Source: Clostridium acidisoli DSM 12555 (GTDB lineage Bacteria; Bacillota; Clostridia; Clostridiales; Clostridiaceae). From it: a stretch of DNA of 64,000 bases. The notes below the pieces were generated by a model. That model made no database searches and was not told the DNA's origin. It saw only the letters and a list, made by a program, of their open reading frames with translations. This document shows, piece after piece, positions 22,962-33,155 of this stretch. The stretch covers positions 310,001-374,000 of the forward strand of contig NZ_FWXH01000002.1 in NCBI RefSeq assembly GCF_900176305.1, read 5' to 3'. Both the position numbers and the translations under genes were made by a program. Within the stretch, counting starts at the first letter, position 1, and each line of letters begins with the position of its first letter.

Positions 22962-24668
22962 TTAATAATTTTGCCTTATATTTTTCTTTTTTCCATCTGC
23001 AAGTCTTATCATTTCTTTAGCATTCTCTAATGTTAATTTTGTTACTTCACTTCCACCAATCATCATTGCAATTGATTTCTCTTTATCCTCCAAGGACATC
23101 CTATTTACGTAAGTATAAGTTTTATTTCCAATTACCTTTTTTTCAACAAGATAATGTATATCAGACATACATGCTATTTGTGGCAAATGGGTCACACAAA
23201 AAACTTGATGCTTATTGGATATATTATACAATTTTTCCGCTACACTTTGAGCTACTCTTCCACTTATACCAGTGTCAATTTCATCAAATATAACAGAAGG
23301 TATATTATCCTTATCAACAAATACAGTTTTTAATGCCAGCATTATTCTTGAAAGTTCACCGCCAGAAACTACTTTTTCTAGTGGTCTTAAAGGTTCGCCT
23401 GGATTTGTAGTAATAAAAAATTGAACTCTATCCGCGCCATTTTCAGAAACTGCTTCCTCTTCAAACTTTATATTAACTTTAAATATACTTTTTTCAAGTC
23501 CAATATATTTTAATTCATGTAATACTTTTGACTCCAAACTTTTTGATATTTTTTCTCTTATTTGGTGAATTTTCTCCGCATATTGAATTACTTTTATATA
23601 TGCCTCTGATCTTGTTTTTTCAAGTTCACCTATTATTTCAGAAGAGTGAATCAATTCTTCATATTCCTTAATTATTTTTTCTTTGTAATTCGTGATATCT
23701 TCAATGGTTTTCCCATATTTTTTCTTTAAGTTATCTATTGTATATAATCTGTTATTTATATATTCAAGTTCACTGTCATCAAATTCAATGTTATCTTTTA
23801 TGTTTCTAATATCAGCAATATTTTGTTCCAAACTATAATACATTTCTTCTAAAGAGTTTTTTATCTTCATTATTTCCTCAGAATGTTTTTCAATACTTCC
23901 AAGTTCTTTGATTATGATTCCTATACTGTCAAATATAGAACTTGTATTTTCCTCACCATTGTAAAGTCTCTCATAAGAATTGCTTAATACTTTTTTAATG
24001 TTTTCACTATTTGATATAATTGAATATTTTTCCTCTAATTCTTCATCTTCACCAATTTTTAATTTTGATTTTGTAATTTCATCAATTTGATATTTTAGGA
24101 AATCAACAATCTTATCATCGCTACCTGTTTTATTTTGCAAATCTTTTATTTTAAGATCTATTTTCTTAAATTCATCGTAATATATGCTATATTGATTTTT
24201 TACATTTTTCAACATATCATAGCCATAATTATCTAGGTATACAATGTGTTTCTCTACACTCATTAAGTTTTGATTTTCGTGCTGTCCATGAATATCCATA
24301 AGCGTGTCACTTACTTCTTTTAATTGATTTAATATTATTGTTTTGTTATTAATTTTTGCTATACTTTTTCCTGACTGAAAAGCTTCTCTCGTTATCACTA
24401 AAATATCATCAAAATCAATGTCGAAATTCCTTAATATTTCTTTGGTTTTATTATTTTCAATTGTAAACACTGCTTCCACAAATGTCTTTTTTTCACCAGT
24501 TCTTATGGAATTTTTAGTAAACTTAACGCCAAGCACGTAATTTATAGCATCAATTAAAATGGATTTACCCGCACCAGTTTCACCTGATAAAATGTTAAAT
24601 CCGCTTTCAAAAGAAATACCCAAATTTTCAATTAGCGCAAAATTACTTATATTTAGTTGAAGGAGCAT
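22962..24668 (-). CDS. recN: DNA repair ATPase RecN
   Basis: The SMC-like protein RecN gathers broken DNA ends for recombinational repair. Its 568 residues show the Walker A GETGAGKS at ~30-37, central coiled coils (about 150-370), the ABC signature VSGGELSR (~427) and Walker B IFDEIDTGISG (~460), with THLPQIA near the end. The length is normal for the family. It begins at the first ATG, 12 bases after argR, the common clostridial recN-argR pairing. Confidence 0.97.
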   Translation of the reverse strand: MLLQLNISNFALIENLGISFESGFNILSGETGAGKSILIDAINYVLGVKFTKNSIRTGEKKTFVEAVFTIENNKTKEILRNFDIDFDDILVITREAFQSGKSIAKINNKTIILNQLKEVSDTLMDIHGQHENQNLMSVEKHIVYLDNYGYDMLKNVKNQYSIYYDEFKKIDLKIKDLQNKTGSDDKIVDFLKYQIDEITKSKLKIGEDEELEEKYSIISNSENIKKVLSNSYERLYNGEENTSSIFDSIGIIIKELGSIEKHSEEIMKIKNSLEEMYYSLEQNIADIRNIKDNIEFDDSELEYINNRLYTIDNLKKKYGKTIEDITNYKEKIIKEYEELIHSSEIIGELEKTRSEAYIKVIQYAEKIHQIREKISKSLESKVLHELKYIGLEKSIFKVNIKFEEEAVSENGADRVQFFITTNPGEPLRPLEKVVSGGELSRIMLALKTVFVDKDNIPSVIFDEIDTGISGRVAQSVAEKLYNISNKHQVFCVTHLPQIACMSDIHYLVEKKVIGNKTYTYVNRMSLEDKEKSIAMMIGGSEVTKLTLENAKEMIRLADGKKKNIRQNY

Positions 24669-24679
24669 ACTAAATCACC

Positions 24680-25135
24680 CTATTCGTTATTTAACAATTT
24701 TTTCATTTTTTGAACTGTTTCATAAGCTTTTTCTTCATTTCTCATTAATATAAAGATTGTATTGTCTCCAGCTATTGTTCCTGCAATACCATCAAACTTA
24801 AAGGAATCAATTGCTTCTCCTGCTGCTGAACCAGATCCCGATATTGTTTTTACAATAATAAAATTTTGTATATTTTCAACACTTAAAACTGTTTGAGTAA
24901 ATACTGTTACTAGCTTATTTGATAAGAAGTTTTCTGTTGGTGAAATTGATGCGTATTTATATCTTCCACTATTTGATAAAACCTTTATGAGCTTCAATTC
25001 CTTTATATCTCTAGACACAGTTGCTTGAGTAACCACCATATTTTGTTTTCTTAGTTCATCTGCTAAGTCTTCTTGAGTTTCTACATCTTTAGAATTAATT
25101 ATTTCCAATATTTTGGCATGTCTTGATATTTTCAT
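24680..25135 (-). CDS. argR: Arginine repressor ArgR
   Basis: ArgR/AhrC binds ARG boxes when arginine is high, repressing biosynthesis and in some hosts activating catabolism. The 151-residue protein has a winged-helix N-terminal half (QATVSRDIKELKLIK, residues ~37-51). Its C-terminal oligomerisation and arginine-binding half contains GSGSAAGEAID (~105) and GDNTIFI. The last base of nadK overlaps its start region, so the two are translationally linked. Confidence 0.95.
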   Translation of the reverse strand: MKISRHAKILEIINSKDVETQEDLADELRKQNMVVTQATVSRDIKELKLIKVLSNSGRYKYASISPTENFLSNKLVTVFTQTVLSVENIQNFIIVKTISGSGSAAGEAIDSFKFDGIAGTIAGDNTIFILMRNEEKAYETVQKMKKLLNNE

Positions 25136-25980
25136 TATTTATCTCCCTCGCACTCTTTAGTTCTAGATATTATCTTTTTACGTAAAACTTTAAAATAATC
25201 ATAATCTTCTATTCTTATTAATTTACATTTAAAATTAGCTTCTTTAACATTTATATGATTTAAGCTGCTAATTTCAAATGAAGTTTGCCCATCTAAAGTC
25301 AAATATGCTGTTTCATATTTATTCCTTAAGCTTACATTTATATTACTATTACTTGGTAATATCATAGTCCTTATACCTATTGATAATGGACAAATAGGTG
25401 TAATTTCAATTAAATCCATTGTAGGATAAACAAATGGTCCACCAGCTGATAATGAATATGCCGTAGAACCTGTTGGCGTAGAGATAATTATACCATCAGC
25501 CGCAATATTTGTGTAAAATCTTTCATCAATATATAGGCTATATTCTAATATTCTTGCCAAAGTTTTTTTAGATATAACAATTTCATTTAAAGCATAATAA
25601 GTTTTTATTTCATTATTTAGATTTACACTGCACTCAAGCATAAGTCTGTCTTCCACATAGAATTTTTTATTTGATAATTTCTTAAAAGCTTCTTTTAATT
25701 CTGAAATCTCAGCACTTGTCAAAAATCCAAGATGTCCAAGATTTATTCCTAAAATTGGGACTTCAAACTTAGAAATAACCTGCGCAGTGCTAAGTATTGT
25801 ACCATCTCCACCAAGCACTACCATCATTTCTGTATTTTTAGCTTCCTCAAAAGTAAAATTTTCAAGATTATCATATAACTTTATATTCAAATTTTTCACG
25901 TTTTGTCTTATAAAGTTAATTACATAATTAGTTAACTTTTTGTCCTTACTGCTATTAACGTTTATTCCTATATCCCTCAT
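25135..25980 (-). CDS. nadK: NAD kinase
   Basis: Phosphorylates NAD to NADP in the cytosol. The 281-residue protein carries the diagnostic GGDGTIL motif (about residues 58-64), the NLGHLGFL segment and the substrate motif TPTGSTAYSLSAGGP (~165-179). Start and length are as usual for clostridial NadK/PpnK. It lies between tlyA (12 bases upstream) and argR (one-base overlap) in the conserved dxs-tlyA-nadK-argR-recN string. Confidence 0.96.
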   Translation of the reverse strand: MRDIGINVNSSKDKKLTNYVINFIRQNVKNLNIKLYDNLENFTFEEAKNTEMMVVLGGDGTILSTAQVISKFEVPILGINLGHLGFLTSAEISELKEAFKKLSNKKFYVEDRLMLECSVNLNNEIKTYYALNEIVISKKTLARILEYSLYIDERFYTNIAADGIIISTPTGSTAYSLSAGGPFVYPTMDLIEITPICPLSIGIRTMILPSNSNINVSLRNKYETAYLTLDGQTSFEISSLNHINVKEANFKCKLIRIEDYDYFKVLRKKIISRTKECEGDK

Positions 25981-25992
25981 AAATATATACTC

Positions 25993-26805
25993 CTAATCTA
26001 AGTTACCATGTGCTTTTTCAACTATTTCATTTATTTTGTCCTTTGAGAATTCATTATCCAAATTACAAACTTTATTGAAATATATTAAATATTCTATATT
26101 ACCTTCTGGTCCCTTTATTGGTGAATAATCTATTCCTATTATGTTTAGCTTGTTTTCTATTAGAAAGTCTACTATTCCTTCAATTACTTCAATATGAACT
26201 TTGGGATCCCTAACTACTCCCTTTTTGCCAACTTTCTCTCTTCCTGCTTCAAATTGTGGCTTTATAAGTGCTATAACTTCACCTTCCGAAGACAATAAGT
26301 TTAATACTGCTGGAGTAACCTTTTTAAGCGATATAAATGACACATCTATGCTTGCAAAATCTCCAGTCTCACCTACGTCTTCTGGTTTTACATATCTTAC
26401 ATTCGTTCTCTCCATACATACAACCTTGGGATTTGTCCTAAGTTTCCATGCAAATTGACCATAACCTACATCTATTGCAAAAACCTTCTCTGCTCCATTT
26501 TGAAGCATACAATCAGTGAAACCACCTGTAGACGCTCCTATATCAAAACATACTTTATCTTTAAGCTTTATATTAAATGTTTTCATTGCTTTTTCAAGTT
26601 TATAACCTCCCCTACTTACATAGGGCATTTTCTCTCCTTTAAAAACAATGTTTACATCTTCTTTCACTTTTTCTCCACATTTATCAAATCTAACATCATC
26701 AATAAATATTTCTCCGGCCATTATACTTGCTCTTGCTTTTTCCCTTGATTCAAAAATGCCTTTTTTTACAAGTAAAACGTCTAATCTTTCCTTTGTTTCA
26801 GACAT
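25993..26805 (-). CDS. tlyA: TlyA-family rRNA 2'-O-methyltransferase
   Basis: The 270-residue protein joins an N-terminal S4 RNA-binding domain (LLVKKGIFESREKARASIMAG) to a Rossmann methyltransferase with the S-adenosylmethionine loop FDIGASTGGFTDC (~85-97). A DKP-type catalytic series is present (Lys in LIKPQFEAGREKVGKKG). The family methylates 16S/23S rRNA; some members were named haemolysins. The name reflects family, and the target site cannot be read from the sequence. It lies in the dxs-to-recN operon. Confidence 0.92.
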   Translation of the reverse strand: MSETKERLDVLLVKKGIFESREKARASIMAGEIFIDDVRFDKCGEKVKEDVNIVFKGEKMPYVSRGGYKLEKAMKTFNIKLKDKVCFDIGASTGGFTDCMLQNGAEKVFAIDVGYGQFAWKLRTNPKVVCMERTNVRYVKPEDVGETGDFASIDVSFISLKKVTPAVLNLLSSEGEVIALIKPQFEAGREKVGKKGVVRDPKVHIEVIEGIVDFLIENKLNIIGIDYSPIKGPEGNIEYLIYFNKVCNLDNEFSKDKINEIVEKAHGNLD

Positions 26806-26819
26806 ACCTATCTCCTTAA

Positions 26820-28679
26820 TTATATAAATTTTAAAATGCTATAATAGATGCCTTCAGCATCAAGTCCATGTAACTTATATAATGTATTAATATCACCATA
26901 TGTTACAAAATTATCATCATACCCTAATGTCAATATTTTATTATTATCATTAAGCTTATTTACGTATTCCAATACAGAAGATCCTAAACCTCCGTGTAGA
27001 ATATTATCTTCAATGGTTATAATCTTAAATTTATCCTTAACCAATTTTTTTATTAGTTCTTTGTCAATTGGTTTTATAAATTCAGCATTTATTATAGATA
27101 CTTTTATTCCAGACTTTAACAATTTTTCTCTTACAAGTACGGCTGTTTGAACCATTTTTCCTGTGGCTATTATTGCTATATTACCTTCATCAGCTATTAT
27201 TTCCCATTTACCTAATTTAAAATCTTCCAAGCTGCTTAGCTGTACATTTTGATTATCACATCCTCTTGGATATCTAATTGCAATTGGAGAATTTTGTTTT
27301 AATGCCCATTTTAACATATACGCAAGTTCAGCTGAACACTTAGGACTCATTACTGTAATGTTTGGAATATGCGTTAAATATGATAAATCAAAAATTCCTT
27401 GATGCGTTTCTCCATCTTCGCCTACTATTCCTGCCCTATCTATAGCAAAAACCACCGGCAGATTTTGTATGCACACATCATGAACCACCTGATCGTATGC
27501 TCTTTGAAGGAAAGTTGAATAAACTGCAAATACAGGTTTCATTCCTGCTGCTGCCATTCCTGCTGCTAAGGTAACTGCGTGCTGCTCAGCAATTCCAACA
27601 TCAAAAAATCGTTTTGGAAACTTCTCAGCGAACTCACAAAGTCCAGTTCCATCTGGCATTGCAGCTGTTATTGCTACTACCTTTTTATTTTCAGTAGCCT
27701 GGGCTACCATTTCAGCTCCAAATACCTTTGAATAAGTAGTGCTCTTTGCTTTTGATGTTTCTCCACTGTCACAATTAAATGGGCCTATCCCATGAAACTT
27801 ATTAGGGTTTTTTTCTGCAAAGTTATATCCCTTACCTTTTCTAGTTATAGTATGAATAATTACTGGACCATTTATCTGTTTTGCCATTGCCATAACTTGT
27901 ACTAGTTCTTTTATATTATGACCATCAATAGGTCCAATATACTTTATTCCCATATCTTCAAATAAAATTCCCGGAATAAAAATCTGTTTTACACCATCTT
28001 TTAATTTTTGAAGTGAATTTGCAAATCCCGCTCCTAAGTTTGTTTTATTGAGTTTATCTTTAAGCTCTTCTTTAAATTTATTATAGGCAGGATCGATACG
28101 TATTTTGTTTAAATATTTTGACATACCACCAACATTTTTTGAAATTGACATTTGATTGTCATTTAATATTATAATCATTTTTGTTTTACTATAACCAAGA
28201 TCATTTAGTGCCTCAAATGCCATGCCTCCAGTTAGTGCTCCATCACCTATTACTGAAACCACCTCAAATTTCTTTTCTGACAAATCCCTAGCCCTTGCTA
28301 CTCCAAGTCCTGCTGAAATAGAAGTGCTGCTATGCCCAGTTCCAAAGGTATCATATTTACTTTCATCACGTCTAGGGAAACCACTTATTCCACCATACTT
28401 TCTAAGTTTATCAAATTCATCTTTTCTACCTGTAAGTATTTTATGAACATATGCTTGATGTCCCACATCCCATATAATTTTATCTTCATTGAAATTGAAG
28501 GCTTTATAAAGACTAAGTGTTAGTTCAACTACTCCAAGGTTAGAAGCCAGATGTCCACCAGTTTTTGAAACAGTATTTATCAAAAAATTTCTTATTTCTT
28601 CTGAAAAATCTTCTAATTTTTTATAATCCATATTTTTTATATCATCAATACCATTAAATTTATCAAGTATATTTTCCAT
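26820..28679 (-). CDS. dxs: 1-deoxy-D-xylulose-5-phosphate synthase
   Basis: First step of the non-mevalonate isoprenoid pathway: pyruvate plus glyceraldehyde-3-phosphate to DXP, with thiamine diphosphate. Motifs seen are the N-terminal [12 protein letters not shown], the ThDP motif [15 protein letters not shown], then DGTGL and [12 protein letters not shown] in the pyrimidine domain, and the [15 protein letters not shown] loop. An ATG at 28683-28685 is too close to AAAGGAT; the ATG at 28677-28679 nine bases away is preferred, giving 619 residues. ispA lies upstream in the same direction. Confidence 0.96.
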   Translation of the reverse strand: MENILDKFNGIDDIKNMDYKKLEDFSEEIRNFLINTVSKTGGHLASNLGVVELTLSLYKAFNFNEDKIIWDVGHQAYVHKILTGRKDEFDKLRKYGGISGFPRRDESKYDTFGTGHSSTSISAGLGVARARDLSEKKFEVVSVIGDGALTGGMAFEALNDLGYSKTKMIIILNDNQMSISKNVGGMSKYLNKIRIDPAYNKFKEELKDKLNKTNLGAGFANSLQKLKDGVKQIFIPGILFEDMGIKYIGPIDGHNIKELVQVMAMAKQINGPVIIHTITRKGKGYNFAEKNPNKFHGIGPFNCDSGETSKAKSTTYSKVFGAEMVAQATENKKVVAITAAMPDGTGLCEFAEKFPKRFFDVGIAEQHAVTLAAGMAAAGMKPVFAVYSTFLQRAYDQVVHDVCIQNLPVVFAIDRAGIVGEDGETHQGIFDLSYLTHIPNITVMSPKCSAELAYMLKWALKQNSPIAIRYPRGCDNQNVQLSSLEDFKLGKWEIIADEGNIAIIATGKMVQTAVLVREKLLKSGIKVSIINAEFIKPIDKELIKKLVKDKFKIITIEDNILHGGLGSSVLEYVNKLNDNNKILTLGYDDNFVTYGDINTLYKLHGLDAEGIYYSILKFI

Positions 28680-28764
28680 AATCATCTATCCTTTATAATT
28701 AGCTACATTTCTTTGAATTTTAAAACAAAAAAAGTACCTTTATTATATTTTACTACAAATCAAT

Positions 28765-29634
28765 CTATACTTCTCTATAAAGTAAAAATTTTGTAATCTC
28801 TTCTAGCATAGATGTATCCCTATCCATGCTAGCTAATATATTTAAACAATCTTTAGTTAAATTCTTACATTTGTTTTTACACTCATCTAAGCCAAAAGTA
28901 GTTATAAATGTAGTTTTATTATTATCTGCATCGCTATTAGTGTTTTTTCCTATGAGACTTTCATCTCCTATAACATCTAATATATCATCTTTTATTTGAA
29001 AAGCTAGCCCTAATTTTTCACCAAAATCAGACAATTTGTCTATGTCTTCCTTATTTGCATTTCCTAAAACTGCACCTGATAAAATTGAAGCTTTAATTAA
29101 AGCCCCTGTTTTTTTCTTGTGCATATAACATAATGTTTCGTAAGAAATTTTTTGTCCCTCACTTAATATATCCACAACCTGACCACCAATCATTCCTTCA
29201 GGTCCTGCACTATCAGAAATTATTTTACAGGCTAAAACTTCGTTTTTACCTTTATTTTTGCAAAAATCAAACATTACACTCATTGCTTCATTTAATAATC
29301 CATCTCCTGCAAGAACCGCTATAGCATCACCAAAAACCTTGTGGTTTGTTGGATGACCTCTTCTTAAATCATCGTTATCCATACAAGGTAAATCATCGTG
29401 TATCAATGAATATGTATGTATCATTTCTATTGCACAGGCAACAGACATTACATCCTTATATTCTTCTTTATACATATTATAAGTGTAACAAAGCAGTAAA
29501 GGCCTTACTCTTTTGCCACCAATTTCTAAACTATAATACATTGCATCATATATTTTTTTGTTGTAAGAGCCTTTTTCATTAAAATACTCTTTAAACCATA
29601 AATCAATGTCACTTTTAAGTTTTGCAAATTCCAT
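28765..29634 (-). CDS. ispA: Farnesyl/geranylgeranyl-type polyprenyl synthase
   Basis: Chain-elongating prenyltransferase condensing IPP with allylic diphosphates, most likely to farnesyl diphosphate. The 289-residue protein carries GGKRVRPLLL, the first Asp-rich motif DDLPCMDND and the second motif FQIKDDILD. Two small residues between the first aspartates and the conserved RRGHPTNH match the bacterial FPP synthase type. It sits between xseB (3 bases upstream) and dxs, as in many Firmicutes. Confidence 0.94.
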   Translation of the reverse strand: MEFAKLKSDIDLWFKEYFNEKGSYNKKIYDAMYYSLEIGGKRVRPLLLCYTYNMYKEEYKDVMSVACAIEMIHTYSLIHDDLPCMDNDDLRRGHPTNHKVFGDAIAVLAGDGLLNEAMSVMFDFCKNKGKNEVLACKIISDSAGPEGMIGGQVVDILSEGQKISYETLCYMHKKKTGALIKASILSGAVLGNANKEDIDKLSDFGEKLGLAFQIKDDILDVIGDESLIGKNTNSDADNNKTTFITTFGLDECKNKCKNLTKDCLNILASMDRDTSMLEEITKFLLYREV

Positions 29635-29637
29635 ATA

Positions 29638-29859
29638 CTACTTCTCATCTCCCGTAAAATCTTTTTCTTTATCACCGGAAAGTATTTCTATTTTACCTTC
29701 TGCATCATTAAGGTATTTGTATAGTTTATTACATAAAGAAACTCCAGCCTCGTAATTTTTCATTGTATCCTCTAAAGTCATCTCTCCATTTTCAATAGAA
29801 GAAACTATATTCTCTAGTTTCGCCATCATATTCTCATAAGATTCACTTTTATTTGCCAT
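29638..29859 (-). CDS. xseB: Exodeoxyribonuclease VII small subunit
   Basis: Small helical subunit that activates XseA for single-strand DNA degradation. Residues SYENMMAKLENIVSSIENG and the MKNYEAGVSLC segment are typical. The frame extends upstream to 29907, but GGAGG five bases before the ATG at 29857-29859 gives a 73-residue protein beginning MANKSESYE, the normal family size. Confidence 0.92.
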   Translation of the reverse strand: MANKSESYENMMAKLENIVSSIENGEMTLEDTMKNYEAGVSLCNKLYKYLNDAEGKIEILSGDKEKDFTGDEK

Positions 29860-29908
29860 AAATTCCTCCATCAATCTAAATTCTTTATTTAAGGCACTTA
29901 AAGCCAAA

Positions 29909-31123
29909 TTATTTACTAGTTATCTTTTCAGTATTTATTATATTAAAATTTGCATTTCCATCTTTTAATGTTATATTAATATTGTTTTTTGTAGAAAGCT
30001 CACCTATATGTGTAATCAAATTGTTATCCTCGTCTTTTATTATAGCATATCCTCTATTTAAAACATTAAGAGGATTATGTGCATTTAACAATGCATTTAT
30101 TTTGCTTAATTTTTGTTCTTCTAACTTAAGCCTATTTCTAACACTTACGTTTAAAGTATCATTAAGATTATCTAATTGCTTATATGCATTTGTAATAAGG
30201 ACAACTGGGCTATTATACTCTAAACTTTTTTTATAATTAAAAAGCTTACTTTTTTCATTATTTATGTTGTTTTTAACAAGTTTTTTTAAATTTTCTCTAT
30301 AACTATCTATTTTAAAATTTACTTCATTAAGGTCTAATGTTAAAAGTTCTGCTCCAGCTGATGGAGTTGGTGCTCTTAAATCACTTACATAATCAACCAT
30401 AGTAAAATCAGTCTCATGTCCTACTGCGGTTACTATTGGTTTCTTCGATTTAAAAATTGCTTTTGCCAAGGCTTCATCATTAAAAGACCAAAGTTCTTCA
30501 ATTGAACCTCCACCTCTGGCAATTAGTATTACATCTACATCTTTAACAGTATTTAAGTACTCTATTCCTTTTATTATATCGTTTGGTGCATTGGGTCCTT
30601 GGACTAGAGCTGGATAAATTAATATGTTCACTTTATTATTTCTTCTTTTAGAAACATTAATTATATCCCTTATTGCAGCTCCTGTAGGTGATGTAACAAC
30701 ACCAATTCTTCTAGAATGTTTTGGTATTACTTTTTTAGCTGAGACATCAAATAAACCTTTTGCCTCTAGCTTTTTCTTAAGATTTTCAAAAGCAGCGCTG
30801 AGCTTTCCAGCGCCCTCCAATTCTATATCATTACAATATAATTGATATGATCCATCTTTTTGATAAACAGATACTTTACCTTTAATAACAACACTCATAC
30901 CATTTTCAGGTAAAAACTTAATGTTTTCGAACTTATTCTTAAACATTATACAGTTTATTTTTCCAAAGTCATCTTTAAGTGAAAAATAAACATGACCACT
31001 ACTATGAATTTTAAAATTAGATATTTCACCTTTTACATTAGTATTACTAAGAATAAAATCAGTGTCTATTATTTTTTTTATATAAGTGCTTAATTCTGAA
31101 ACTGTTAATGTCTTAACGTACAT
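29909..31123 (-). CDS. xseA: Exodeoxyribonuclease VII large subunit
   Basis: Catalytic subunit of exonuclease VII, which degrades single-stranded DNA from both ends. It has an OB-fold N-terminal domain (about residues 10-100, GEISNFKIHSSGHVYFSLKD), a nuclease domain with the ARGGGS and AVGHETD motifs, and a C-terminal coiled coil. The frame could begin at 31141, but MYVKTLTV (ATG at 31121-31123) matches relatives and gives 404 residues. The start overlaps the 3' end of folD by 11 bases, implying coupled translation. Confidence 0.95.
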   Translation of the reverse strand: MYVKTLTVSELSTYIKKIIDTDFILSNTNVKGEISNFKIHSSGHVYFSLKDDFGKINCIMFKNKFENIKFLPENGMSVVIKGKVSVYQKDGSYQLYCNDIELEGAGKLSAAFENLKKKLEAKGLFDVSAKKVIPKHSRRIGVVTSPTGAAIRDIINVSKRRNNKVNILIYPALVQGPNAPNDIIKGIEYLNTVKDVDVILIARGGGSIEELWSFNDEALAKAIFKSKKPIVTAVGHETDFTMVDYVSDLRAPTPSAGAELLTLDLNEVNFKIDSYRENLKKLVKNNINNEKSKLFNYKKSLEYNSPVVLITNAYKQLDNLNDTLNVSVRNRLKLEEQKLSKINALLNAHNPLNVLNRGYAIIKDEDNNLITHIGELSTKNNINITLKDGNANFNIINTEKITSK

Positions 31124-31961
31124 TTTTTTCAAACGCCTCACATGTATTCTTTAATAACATAGTTGTAGTAACTGCACCAACTCCACCTGGTACTGGTGTA
31201 GCAAAAGCTGATTTTTTTAATACTTCTTCAAACACAACGTCACCTTTTAATTTTCCATCTACCATAGTTGTTCCTACATCTATTACTATAGCACCTTCTT
31301 TAACAAAGTCTTCATTAATAAATCCAGGTTTCCCAACAGCACACACTAAAATATCTGCTCTACTACAAATTCTCATTAAATTTTCTGTTTTAGAATGACA
31401 AATTGTAACTGTAGCATGTTCATCTAGAAGTAACTGTGCAATTGGTTTACCAACAATATTACTTCTTCCTACTACTACTGCATTTTTACCTGTGATATCT
31501 ACCCCTGTGCTTTTTATAAGCTCCATAATTCCCTTAGGCGTACATGGTATAAAACATTTTTCTCCACTGTAAAATCTTCCAATATTAACATCAGTAAGTC
31601 CATCAATATCTTTTTTATGACTTATCTTTGAAATTATATATTTTTCGTTAAATTTATCTGGAAGTGGTAGCTGCATCATTATACCATCAACATCTTTTCT
31701 AATATTAAGTTCTTTAATTGTGTCCACAACACTTTCTTCTGACGTGTCTTTGTCAAAGTGGAACACTTCACAATCTAATCCTAAATTTTCACTTAATTTT
31801 TTAGCATTTCTTACATAAAATGTTGAACCACCATCGTCTCCAACCATTACTATTGCAAGTTTTGGAACTCTTATCCCCTTAGAATAATTTTCTTTTGCGA
31901 AATTTTTAATATTATTTCTAAAAACCTCTGCAATTAATTTTCCTTCGATTATTTTTCCCAT
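31113..31961 (-). CDS. folD: Bifunctional methylenetetrahydrofolate dehydrogenase/cyclohydrolase FolD
   Basis: FolD interconverts 5,10-methylene- and 10-formyl-tetrahydrofolate for purine and formyl-Met supply. The 282-residue protein has the Lys active-site region STFYVRNAKK, PLPDKF, the KDIDGLTDVNIGR loop, the dinucleotide fold VVGRSNIVGKP and the terminal TPVPGGVGAVTT signature. Full length, followed by xseA with an overlap and preceded by nusB in the same direction. Confidence 0.96.
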   Translation of the reverse strand: MGKIIEGKLIAEVFRNNIKNFAKENYSKGIRVPKLAIVMVGDDGGSTFYVRNAKKLSENLGLDCEVFHFDKDTSEESVVDTIKELNIRKDVDGIMMQLPLPDKFNEKYIISKISHKKDIDGLTDVNIGRFYSGEKCFIPCTPKGIMELIKSTGVDITGKNAVVVGRSNIVGKPIAQLLLDEHATVTICHSKTENLMRICSRADILVCAVGKPGFINEDFVKEGAIVIDVGTTMVDGKLKGDVVFEEVLKKSAFATPVPGGVGAVTTTMLLKNTCEAFEKNVR

Positions 31962-31987
31962 TTATAGCACCCCAACTATCAAATTCA

Positions 31988-32401
31988 TTATGCGTTTTTT
32001 TTATTAATTATGTTTCCAATTGCTCCATTAATAAATGAAGGTGATTTTTCATCTGAATATGTCTTTGCAAGTTCTATTGCCTCATTTACGGATACTTTCT
32101 CTGGAATATCCTCAATAAAATATATCTCATAAACTGCAATTTTTAAAATTGCCATATTAATTTTAGATATTCTGTTAAGTTTCCAATTAGTAAGACTTTC
32201 TTCGATTTTCTCAGTCAATAGAGTTTCCTTTTCACATATACCGTCTAATAAAGTTTTTATGTATTCAAAATCTATATTCTTTAAATCTAGATTTTCGTTT
32301 TCTTCTTTGTAATCATCTATTATTTCTTCTGTCCCTTTCTTATTAATTGATGTTTCAAATAACAGTTTCATTGCTAGTTCTCTACTTTTTCTTCTATTCA
32401 T
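31988..32401 (-). CDS. nusB: Transcription antitermination factor NusB
   Basis: NusB binds boxA RNA with S10 to support antitermination of rRNA operons. The all-helical 137-residue protein shows RKSRELAMKLLFE at the start, the WKLNRISKINMAILKIAVYEI core and VNEAIELAKTYSDEKSPSFINGAIG near the end. GGGAGG stands before the ATG. It heads the folD-xseA-xseB-ispA string and is separated from asp23 by ~750 bases of repeat-rich noncoding DNA. Confidence 0.95.
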   Translation of the reverse strand: MNRRKSRELAMKLLFETSINKKGTEEIIDDYKEENENLDLKNIDFEYIKTLLDGICEKETLLTEKIEESLTNWKLNRISKINMAILKIAVYEIYFIEDIPEKVSVNEAIELAKTYSDEKSPSFINGAIGNIINKKNA

Positions 32402-32539
32402 TTAAATTGTCCTCCCAAACTACTGTATACTGAACTTATATTACTATATATTAAATCAAAGTTCCATAGATATGTTAAAAAAAATTTTTTAACTCAAAAT
32501 ATTAAATACTTAAATAGACTAATTTAGTACATACTATGA

Positions 32540-33080
32540 AGAAATTGCGAATCACCTGATTAAAGCTTTTTACTCCACTGCGTGAGTAAAAAGATGAAAG
32601 ATTGCCAGAGTGGCAAGATTAAAGCATTAACGGTAATGCCGTTAATAGTGAGAGAATTTGCTTGCAGCAAAAGGTCTAGGATGATTTTTCTACGCTATGC
32701 TGCAAAAAATCTTTGAACTTAAATTTATAAATCTAAAGTATTTTGTACTTCATTTTTTTGACCGAAGGTCTTTATTGTTGGTTCATAAGTATTTGTTACA
32801 ATACTAACCATAATATGAACACCAAAGGCTACGCCTAAAAACAAAACCTACGGTTAAAACATATTGTAGAGTTTTCTCTAAATATTAAGACATATAAATT
32901 TAAATTTATTATTTTTCTGACGTAGAAAGAAAAATTTCCTTTACCGGATGCGTAAGTAACTTCTCTCACCTTTGACGGCCTTGGCCTCGTCAATTCTTTC
33001 ATCTAGCCGAAGGCTTTCTTTAATCTTTTTATCTAGCTTTAGCTATGATAAAATTCTTTAGTCTTTGCTTCGCACTTTAT
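32540..33080. repeat. Array of short hairpins in the nusB upstream gap
   Basis: The 32402-33110 gap holds at least ten short inverted repeats. Examples are TTGCCA-gag-TGGCAA (32602-32616), ATTAACGG/CCGTTAAT (32626-32646), TTTGCT-tgc-AGCAAA (32657-32671), GACC-gaa-GGTC (32760-32770), AGGC-tac-GCCT (32826-32836), AACC-tac-GGTT (32845-32855), AGCC-gaa-GGCT (33005-33015) and TAGCT-tt-AGCTA (33034-33045). Most loops are two to three bases. No gene is present. A 40-bp piece (33021-33060) recurs inverted at 47359-47398 with one mismatch. Confidence 0.7.
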
Positions 33081-33110
33081 CACTATTATAAAAATTGTAC
33101 TATATAATTT

Positions 33111-33150
33111 AAAGGGGACATTTCAAAATTCCTTTTGAAACATCCCCTTT
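33111..33150 (-). terminator. Terminator of asp23
   Basis: AAAGGGGA...TCCCCTTT, with inner ATTTCAAAA/TTTTGAAA, forms a long hairpin right after the asp23 stop codon. Confidence 0.75.
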
Positions 33151-33155
33151 AATAA

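Noticed and set aside
32540-33080. CRISPR array
   Set aside because: Units differ in sequence and spacing, there are no constant repeats with unique spacers, and no cas gene is nearby.
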